Positions 1 to 4,150 of a stretch of 7,857 nucleotides of DNA are shown here, in pieces (position 1 is the first letter of the stretch; each line of letters opens with the position of its first letter). The position numbers and the translations under genes were made by a program. Source of the stretch: Desulfobulbaceae bacterium (GTDB taxonomy: Bacteria > Desulfobacterota > Desulfobulbia > Desulfobulbales > Desulfocapsaceae); the NCBI GenBank assembly GCA_030632405.1, contig DAOVUU010000101.1:1-7857 (forward strand), given 5' to 3'. The notes under the pieces were generated by a model. The model was given only the letters and a program-made list of their open reading frames with translations. It was not told the DNA's origin and did no database searches.

Positions 1-546
1 AAGAATGAGAATGGAAATGGCAAGACAGACTGTGGGGTAGGTTAAGGCACCTTTTATTTTCTTTTTCAGGACCATTGATTTCTCCATGAAAACGGAGAGT
101 CGGGTGAGAATAGTATCCAGAATACCTCCGGTTTCCCCGGCTTCTATCATATTATTGAAGAGATCGTCAAAAATTTTGGGGTGTTTACGCATTGAATCGG
201 AAAGAGTGGAACCGGATTCAACGTCAGAGCGAATTTCACCGAGTGCTTTTTTAAAGGTCGGGTTGCTTTGCTGTTTCTCCAGAATTTCAAGACCCTGGAC
301 AAGGGGTAAGCCGGCATCGATCATTGTAGAGAGCTGTCTGGTAAAAATGACAATATCCTTGCCGGTAACATTTGGTTTGAAAAGTTCTATATTCTCGAAC
401 AGGTTTTTTGGCTTTTCCTTAATTATTGGATTGGAAATCCGAAGACGTTTTACCTGTGCTAAAGCACCCGCTGGATCTGTGGCCTCAACTTCTCCCTTAC
501 GCTTATCTCCGTAGGAATTTTTTCCTTTCCATACATATACGGGCAT
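1..546 (-). CDS. pilC: Type IV pilus inner-membrane platform protein PilC (GspF/T2SF family), N-terminal part, truncated by window edge
   Basis: The reading frame starts at ATG 546-544 on the minus strand and stays open to base 1, giving 182 residues of a protein that is usually about 400 long. It begins MPVYVWKGKN, the typical start of PilC proteins, and runs through a small soluble region into the first T2SF domain from about residue 66 (KDIVIFTRQLSTMIDAGLPL). Also visible are EAGETGG at 135-141 and ALTYPT at 167-172, just before the first membrane helix, which is cut off at ISILIL. PilC is the inner-membrane platform on which the PilB and PilT ATPases act to extend and retract pili. A GGAG lies just upstream of the ATG (within 552-558). 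The rest of the gene, and probably other pil genes, lies to the left of the window. A type II secretion GspF is the alternative, but the N-terminus and the FENIELFKP stretch favour PilC. Confidence 0.93.
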   Translation of the reverse strand, partial: MPVYVWKGKNSYGDKRKGEVEATDPAGALAQVKRLRISNPIIKEKPKNLFENIELFKPNVTGKDIVIFTRQLSTMIDAGLPLVQGLEILEKQQSNPTFKKALGEIRSDVESGSTLSDSMRKHPKIFDDLFNNMIEAGETGGILDTILTRLSVFMEKSMVLKKKIKGALTYPTVCLAISILIL

Positions 547-572
547 GTTTGTCTCCGTTCTAATTGGTGTAT

Positions 573-600
573 AAGTGTAAGCTATTAGCAGACAGCTAAC
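573..600. repeat. TTAGC-type short palindromic repeat, related to 7795-7857
   Basis: The segment reads AAGTG, GCTATTAGC at 581-589 and AGCTAAC at 594-600. TTAGC (585-589) and GCTAA (595-599) form a 5-bp hairpin around a 5-base loop. The right end of the window, read on the minus strand, has the same order of words: AAGTG, then GCTATTAGC, then TAGCTA. The two ends of the window therefore carry related elements in inverted orientation. This looks like a dispersed intergenic repeat rather than an operator specific to pilC. Confidence 0.55.
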
Positions 601-727
601 TTTATTCTTCTTCACAAGCTACCAAAATCAATTGTATATCAAAAGGTTGGAGAATACAAGGCGATGAATGATGCAATTTTGAGGATTTTTATGATGAAAT
701 ATCTGCAGTTATGAGGTGAAATAATCC

Positions 728-756
728 TTGTGAGGTTTGTTTCACACTGGTATACT
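728..756 (+). promoter_or_regulatory. Sigma70-type promoter for the PxxKW gene
   Basis: The -35 is TTGTGA (728-733, 4 of 6 to consensus). An exact 17-base spacer follows, then the -10 TATACT (751-756, 5 of 6) with an extended -10 TG at 748-749. Transcription would start near 763, leaving a leader of about 95 bases before the ATG at 859. It is the best-matching promoter I found in the window. It is a pattern match only. Confidence 0.55.
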
Positions 757-845
757 GGGAGGTTCTTGGTAAAACATTACTATCACTTTATTTGAATTGT
801 TCTCCTGAATAGGTATTTCTCGAGATCAGCAAGAGCCATACTGAT

Positions 846-851
846 GGAGGA
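846..851 (+). promoter_or_regulatory. Ribosome binding site that decides the start of the PxxKW gene
   Basis: GGAGGA lies 7 bases before ATG 859. An in-frame ATG at 844 overlaps this ribosome binding site and has none of its own, so the upstream start is rejected and the protein begins MKKQAVAKNY. Confidence 0.75.
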
Positions 852-858
852 ATGGTGC

Positions 859-1107
859 ATGAAAAAGCAAGCAGTTGCAAAAAACTATAGTGACGGTGGC
901 TTTCAGCCTGTCATAGAAAAGTGTATCGGGTGCAGTCGTATTGTTGAGCAGGAAGGGAAACAGTTTTGTACGAGTTTCCTGGATCCAACTGCAAAATGGA
1001 AACTTGGTTTCTGCAACTTTGCAACCCATGCGAAGCCGGAGATAAACATAACGAAGGTGCGCATTAATCCGCTTAAGGCAGCGAAGAGGGCATCTAAGAA
1101 TAAATAA
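859..1107 (+). CDS. PxxKW family cysteine-rich protein
   Basis: An 82-residue soluble protein with four cysteines: C22 and C25 as CIGC, then C37 and C52. It has the signature PTAKW at residues 43-47 inside FLDPTAKWKLGFCNFATH. This matches the small PxxKW cysteine-rich family, which I know as a conserved protein of unknown function in Desulfobacterota. The four cysteines could bind a metal such as zinc or an Fe-S cluster; that is inference, and no reaction can be assigned. The C-terminus is lysine- and arginine-rich (KAAKRASKNK). The gene stands alone with its own promoter, a strong ribosome binding site and a strong terminator, which suggests a well-expressed monocistronic message. An opposite-strand ORF covering the same bases has no family features. 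Confidence 0.85.
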   Translation: MKKQAVAKNYSDGGFQPVIEKCIGCSRIVEQEGKQFCTSFLDPTAKWKLGFCNFATHAKPEINITKVRINPLKAAKRASKNK

Positions 1108-1136
1108 GCTGCAGGGAACAAATATTGTATAAAGCA

Positions 1137-1170
1137 GGGGGAACCGCTTAAGTGAGTTCCCCCTTTTTTT
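1137..1170 (+). terminator. Strong intrinsic terminator after the PxxKW gene
   Basis: GGGGGAAC (1137-1144) pairs with GTTCCCCC (1156-1163). The stem can be extended inward by CGC/GTG around a TTAA loop, with A1155 bulged. Seven T residues follow (1164-1170), so it works best rightward. It also sits immediately after the yggS stop codon on the other strand, where the hairpin lacks a following T-run, so it may serve only weakly for the converging tatD-yggS transcript. Confidence 0.9.
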
Positions 1171-1864
1171 ATTTTCTGACGGGTCTGTTACCAAAAATGG
1201 CTGTTCCTACCCGGACAATGGTCGCACCTTCTTCAATGGCAATGTGATAGTCACTGGACATGCCCATTGAAAGTTCTATCCTGTCGTTATCAAAAAAGAG
1301 ATTTTTTTTCGAGAGCTTCTCCGACAGGAGCCGTAATCGCCTGAAGTAAGGTCGTGAAAGCTCTGGATTTGGTTCTATGGGGGGCATAGTCATCAGCCCG
1401 CAGGTACGAATTCGGGGGATAGATTGTAGTTCGTTAAGTAAGTTTTCAGTATCCTCAGCTGATATCCCTGATTTATCCGGATCCTCTCCTATATTTACCT
1501 GTACAAGGATATCCATGTTATTTTGGAGTTCTTCCAGCCGTTTGTTGAGTGCTTTTGCCAGTTTAAGTCTGTCAACTGTTTCGACCATGGCACATGATTC
1601 GGCGGCAATTTTTGCCTTGTTGGTCTGCAGGTGGCCTATAAAATGGAAGCGCACCTGCTCAGGCAGCTTCGGTGATTTTTGTTGGACTTCCTGGATATAG
1701 TTTTCGCCAAAAAGTGTTTGTCCTGCTGCATAGGCTTCTTGTATTGCCGTGACAGGAAACCTTTTAGAGACGGCAACAAGCTTGATATCTTCGGGTGATC
1801 TGTTTGATGTGGTTGCGGCTATTGCGATTTTTTCCTGAATGGTGGCTATGTTTTCAGAGATCAT
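1169..1864 (-). CDS. yggS: YggS/PLPBP family pyridoxal 5'-phosphate-binding protein
   Basis: A 231-residue protein of the usual length for this family of fold-type III PLP proteins, which help control vitamin B6 and amino-acid homeostasis in the cytoplasm and have no firmly known enzymatic reaction. The PLP lysine is K34 in LVAVSKRFP. Other family motifs are FIGHLQTNK (75-83), NIGEDPDKSGI (124-134), GLMTMPP (156-162), LSMGMSSDY (198-206) and the phosphate-binding end EEGATIVRVGTAIFG (211-225). The start ATG overlaps the tatD stop codon by one base as TAATG, which implies translational coupling. A GGAAAAG element lies upstream, inside the end of tatD. The stop codon abuts the terminator hairpin at 1137-1163. 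I see no missing key residue. Confidence 0.96.
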   Translation of the reverse strand: MISENIATIQEKIAIAATTSNRSPEDIKLVAVSKRFPVTAIQEAYAAGQTLFGENYIQEVQQKSPKLPEQVRFHFIGHLQTNKAKIAAESCAMVETVDRLKLAKALNKRLEELQNNMDILVQVNIGEDPDKSGISAEDTENLLNELQSIPRIRTCGLMTMPPIEPNPELSRPYFRRLRLLSEKLSKKNLFFDNDRIELSMGMSSDYHIAIEEGATIVRVGTAIFGNRPVRK

Positions 1865-2694
1865 TAGTCTTTTCCGTTATTAAACTGAAAGAGTTTTTCA
1901 CTGTTTAAAGAAGTCTGTCTTGCAACCTCTTCAATGCTTATATTTCGAATTTCTGCAACTTTCGAGGCTGTGTGCAGTATAAAACTGGGTTCGTTGCGTT
2001 TTCCCCTGTATGGGTGAGGCGCAAGAAACGGGCCGTCTGTCTCCAGAACGAGAGAGTCAAGAGGTATTTTTTTGACTACTTCATGCAGTGTGGTTGCGTT
2101 TTTAAAAGTTACTATTCCTGGGATGGAAACAAGTAACCCCAGATCCAGTACCTGTCTGGCAAAATTATAGTCCCCTGAAAAACAGTGCATAATTCCACCT
2201 CGGGACAGTGGGTTTGATTTTTTTAGTATATCGATTGTGTCTCTGTCTGCCTCTCGGTTATGAATTATAACAGGAAGGTTGAGTTTGCTGGCAAGATTTA
2301 GCTGGTGTGCAAAATGGTGTTGCTGTTTGTCAGTGGGGCTATAATTTTTGACATAATCAAGACCAATTTCGCCATAGCCTACTATATGTTTTGCGTGTTT
2401 TGTATGGAGTTGCTCAAGTAATTCGTAATCCCTCTCGGTCGTATTTTTAACATCATGAGGGTGGATACCTATTGTCGCAGATAACTGCCTGTGTTTCCGG
2501 GCAAGAAGAATTGCTCTTTCCGAACTGTGTAGATCAATCCCTATTGAGACTATTCTTTTGATCTGGAATGCGTATGCTCTCTCAAGTACTTCCGTGAGAT
2601 CCTTATCGTAGGATGTCATGTCGAGGTGACAATGAGTGTCTATGAGATAGGCGCCATTGCCGAGTACAGGTAGGTGAGTTTCAATGTTTTTCAA
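1864..2694 (-). CDS. tatD: TatD family metal-dependent hydrolase (DNase)
   Basis: A 276-residue TIM-barrel amidohydrolase of the TatD/YcfH type. Members are metal-dependent 3'-5' exonucleases in E. coli and act on D-aminoacyl-tRNA or RNA ends in some other systems. Visible metal-site residues are the HxH pair H21/H23 in DTHCHLD, E109 in GYGEIGLDY, H145 in IIHNREAD, H170 in MHCFSGD and D220 in LETDGPFLAP. The start is TTG at 2694-2692, supported by GGAGG at 2707-2703 with an 8-base gap; the next internal methionine (M26) falls after the HxH motif and would destroy the site. The N-terminus is about 15 residues longer than in many relatives. It is co-transcribed with yggS. YcfH-type is an equally good name. 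Confidence 0.95.
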   Translation of the reverse strand: MKNIETHLPVLGNGAYLIDTHCHLDMTSYDKDLTEVLERAYAFQIKRIVSIGIDLHSSERAILLARKHRQLSATIGIHPHDVKNTTERDYELLEQLHTKHAKHIVGYGEIGLDYVKNYSPTDKQQHHFAHQLNLASKLNLPVIIHNREADRDTIDILKKSNPLSRGGIMHCFSGDYNFARQVLDLGLLVSIPGIVTFKNATTLHEVVKKIPLDSLVLETDGPFLAPHPYRGKRNEPSFILHTASKVAEIRNISIEEVARQTSLNSEKLFQFNNGKD

Positions 2695-2873
2695 AATATT
2701 TTCCTCCAGCAGACTGTTGTATCAGATATAACATCCGGGCGCAATTCGGAATCGTATTGATCCCTTGGCGGTTTATAATTTTTTTCGTGTTTTTTGTTAC
2801 AGTGTTTCTTGAGTAAGCTATTAAGGGCCGTCGTAAAAAGGGTTTGGAAAAGAACTATGATAATGATTTTCAT
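2691..2873 (-). CDS. Doubtful 60-codon ORF upstream of tatD
   Basis: An ORF starts at ATG 2873 and ends by overlapping the tatD start as TTGA (stop TGA at 2693-2691). The predicted peptide starts with a hydrophobic stretch (MKIIIIVLFQTLFTTALNSL) and continues charged and unstructured, and I recognise no family. For it: the overlap with tatD is of the translational-coupling type. Against it: the region before the ATG is AT-rich with no clear ribosome binding site, and bases 2830-2839 carry the TTTTTACGAC core of a dispersed intergenic repeat, which supplies the LFTTA part of the peptide. I think it is more likely leader DNA than a gene. Confidence 0.2.
   Translation of the reverse strand: MKIIIIVLFQTLFTTALNSLLKKHCNKKHEKNYKPPRDQYDSELRPDVISDTTVCWRKIF
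2830..2839 (-). repeat. Degenerate reverse copy of the TTTTTACGACACCATCA repeat
   Basis: On the minus strand these bases read TTTTTACGAC, identical to the first ten bases of the copies at 3421 and 6403. The next bases diverge (GGCCCTTAA instead of ACCATCAGT). Ten bases alone are weak evidence, so I hold this copy as tentative. Confidence 0.35.
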
Positions 2874-2893
2874 ATGAAAATAAAAAAAATATC

Positions 2894-2922
2894 TTCATAT
2901 AGAAGTGAAACTATCGTATAGT
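2894..2922 (+). promoter_or_regulatory. Candidate promoter of the roadblock-MglA-acidic protein unit, with palindromic -10
   Basis: TTCATA (2894-2899, 4 of 6 to the -35 consensus) is followed after exactly 17 bases by TATAGT (2917-2922, 5 of 6 to the -10 consensus). The -10 lies in the palindrome ACTAT-CGT-ATAGT (2910-2922), which could be an operator. The -35 overlaps the right arm of the ATATGAA/TTCATAT inverted repeat. Transcription would start near 2929, about 83 bases before the roadblock ATG. The region is AT-rich, so chance matches are likely to be common. Confidence 0.4.
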
Positions 2923-3011
2923 AATGGGAGTAATTGGTTTTTTGTTAGGAATACGCTCGGGATTGGGGATAAACTAATACCTGCGAAAATAATTAAGAAG
3001 GGGTTTGTGGC

Positions 3012-3410
3012 ATGAATTATGGGATCGTCAGTCAAGAACAACTTGAGCAAATAGATGTGGTATTGTCAGAAAAACTAATTAAGCTCGGTGTTGATTGCGT
3101 CATTATAATAGACATGGCAGGGAATATAATCACCGTTAAGGATAATAGAGAAAATAAATATGACGTTTACTCTTTTGCAGCCTTGGCTGCCGGTAATTTC
3201 GCGACGGTTGATGCTATGGCGAAGCTTGTCGGTGAACAGGAATTTTCGCTGCTTTTCCACAAAGGACAAGACTCTAATATTCATTTCAGCAAAATAGATG
3301 ATGATCTCCTTCTTATTTCCATGTTTGGTAAAGAAATTTCTCTGGGTTTTCTTAGACTTAATGTTGTTGAAGTTATAGATCAGATAAGAAAAATCTGGGA
3401 TAAAAAATAA
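3012..3410 (+). CDS. Roadblock/LC7 domain protein, MglB-like
   Basis: A 132-residue single-domain protein of the roadblock/LC7 superfamily. Typical sequence includes CVIIIDMAGNII (29-40), the helix AALAAGNFATVDAMAKLVGE (56-75), FSLLFHKGQDSNIHFSKI (78-95), DDLLLISMF (97-105) and SLGFLRLNV (110-118). Such proteins form dimers that bind small GTPases; MglB of Myxococcus xanthus, about 159 residues, is the GAP of MglA. The MglA-like GTPase encoded next makes an MglB role the natural reading, though roadblock proteins sometimes only bind rather than activate their GTPase. The ATG has AAGGGG about 8 bases upstream. The protein is shorter than MglB, mainly at the C-terminus. It is the first gene of the rightward unit. 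No signal peptide or membrane segment is seen. Confidence 0.88.
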   Translation: MNYGIVSQEQLEQIDVVLSEKLIKLGVDCVIIIDMAGNIITVKDNRENKYDVYSFAALAAGNFATVDAMAKLVGEQEFSLLFHKGQDSNIHFSKIDDDLLLISMFGKEISLGFLRLNVVEVIDQIRKIWDKK

Positions 3411-3420
3411 AGGCGTAGAC

Positions 3421-3444
3421 TTTTTACGACACCATCAGTATTGA
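3421..3444 (+). repeat. Intergenic repeat copy A (TTTTTACGACACCATCA core)
   Basis: This copy lies in the gap between the roadblock and mglA genes. Its first 17 bases (3421-3437) are identical to 6403-6419, and over 24 bases it matches the copy at 3489-3512 at 21 positions. The two copies in this gap start 68 bases apart in the same orientation. Confidence 0.65.
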
Positions 3445-3488
3445 CAAATTCGAGAAAACTCCAGATGCAATAACGAAGCAGATGAAGG

Positions 3489-3512
3489 TTTTTTCGACAC
3501 CGTCAGTCTTGA
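3489..3512 (+). repeat. Intergenic repeat copy B
   Basis: TTTTTTCGACACCGTCAG followed by TCTTGA differs from copy A (3421-3444) at three positions. It lies 21 bases before the TTG start of mglA. A small role in mRNA structure or processing between the genes is possible, but neither copy shows a good terminator hairpin. Confidence 0.6.
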
Positions 3513-3533
3513 GAAACAACCGGGAGTGGAACT

Positions 3534-4139
3534 TTGAGTTTCATTAATTTAAGAGAAAAAGTTGTCCAGGTTAAGGTAGTGTACTACGGGCCTGGTCGCT
3601 GTGGAAAAACAACGAATTTAGAGTTTATTAATCGTACGTATAGAAAGCAGATTCACTCTGAAATGGTCAGCTTGAAAACCCATGGAGATCGGACCCTGTT
3701 TTTTGACTTCCTGCCCTTTGATATGGGAAAAATAAAAGGGTATGACATCAAAATTCAACTCTATACTGTTCCTGGGCAGGTCAAATATAATGCTACCCGG
3801 AAGCTCGTTTTAAGAGGAGTAGACGGTATTGTGTTTGTAGCTGACGCAATGGAAAAGCAGCGTGAGAAAAATATTAGATCGTTAAATCAGTTACACGAAA
3901 ACCTTCAATCTTATAAAGAATCCATTTTTAAAATTCCCCTGGTGATGCAATATAATAAATTTGATTTGACTGAGCATGGTATCCCGGTCCTCCCCCTGTC
4001 TGTTTTGGAAAAAGATTTAAACAGCCGGCTGCAGGTACCTTACTTTAAAGCTAGTGCAATAACTGGATACAATGTCGCAGCAACATTGAAGAAAATTATT
4101 TCTTCAACAGTTATTTCAATTCAGAAAAAATTACTCTAG
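3534..4139 (+). CDS. mglA: MglA-like small Ras-family GTPase
   Basis: A 201-residue GTPase that aligns without gaps, through at least residue 82, with Myxococcus MglA as I recall it. MglA is the polarity switch that localises to the leading pole and directs pili and gliding machinery. Motifs: the start MSFIN; P-loop GPGRCGKTT (19-27); GDRTLFFDFLP (51-61) with R53, the MglA active-site arginine; TVPGQ (78-82), with T78 where most GTPases have Asp and Q82 as the catalytic glutamine; NKFD (141-144) for guanine; and KASAITG (172-178). Residue 22 in the P-loop is Arg, where M. xanthus MglA has Leu. The start is TTG 3534, supported by GGGAGTGGA just upstream and by the conserved MSFIN beginning. 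Roadblock-then-MglA order is the classic pairing. The next gene starts 11 bases after the stop. Confidence 0.95.
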   Translation: MSFINLREKVVQVKVVYYGPGRCGKTTNLEFINRTYRKQIHSEMVSLKTHGDRTLFFDFLPFDMGKIKGYDIKIQLYTVPGQVKYNATRKLVLRGVDGIVFVADAMEKQREKNIRSLNQLHENLQSYKESIFKIPLVMQYNKFDLTEHGIPVLPLSVLEKDLNSRLQVPYFKASAITGYNVAATLKKIISSTVISIQKKLL

Positions 4140-4150
4140 AGAGAAAAGCT

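Larger units (their letters stand above)
547..858. other. Intergenic region between divergent pilC and PxxKW gene
   Basis: These 312 bases hold no convincing gene. From left to right they contain the pilC ribosome binding site, a TTAGC-type hairpin repeat (573-600), an AT-rich stretch, a good sigma70-like promoter facing right (728-756) and a roughly 95-base 5' leader ending in the GGAGGA ribosome binding site of the PxxKW gene. I could not find a clear -35/-10 pair or a sigma54 -24/-12 site facing pilC. Confidence 0.6.
2695..3011. other. Divergent intergenic region between tatD and the roadblock/MglA unit
   Basis: These 317 bases contain the tatD ribosome binding site, a degenerate copy of the TTTTTACGAC repeat (2830-2839), an inverted repeat ATATGAA/TTCATAT (2872-2878 and 2894-2900), a candidate rightward promoter (2894-2922) and the ribosome binding site AAGGGG (within 2996-3003) of the roadblock gene. 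I found no clear leftward -35/-10 pair for tatD. Confidence 0.5.

Noticed and set aside
86..514. 142-codon plus-strand ORF
   Set aside because: It lies antisense to pilC, whose minus-strand translation is a clear T2SF protein; the plus-strand peptide has no family features.
664..714. 16-codon mini-ORF (MNDAILRIFMMKYLQL)
   Set aside because: It lies upstream of the best promoter, has only a weak ribosome binding site, and is within chance expectation.
826..1194. 122-codon minus-strand ORF (and a 72-codon one at 903-1121)
   Set aside because: They are antisense to the PxxKW gene and the longer one runs through its terminator; no ribosome binding site or recognisable domain.
1377..1700. 107-codon plus-strand ORF
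   Set aside because: It is antisense to yggS, whose motifs are all intact on the minus strand.
2934..2974. Alternative promoter (TTGGTT or TTGTTA with GATAAA) before the roadblock gene
   Set aside because: The spacing is too long or the -10 match too poor compared with the pair at 2894-2922.
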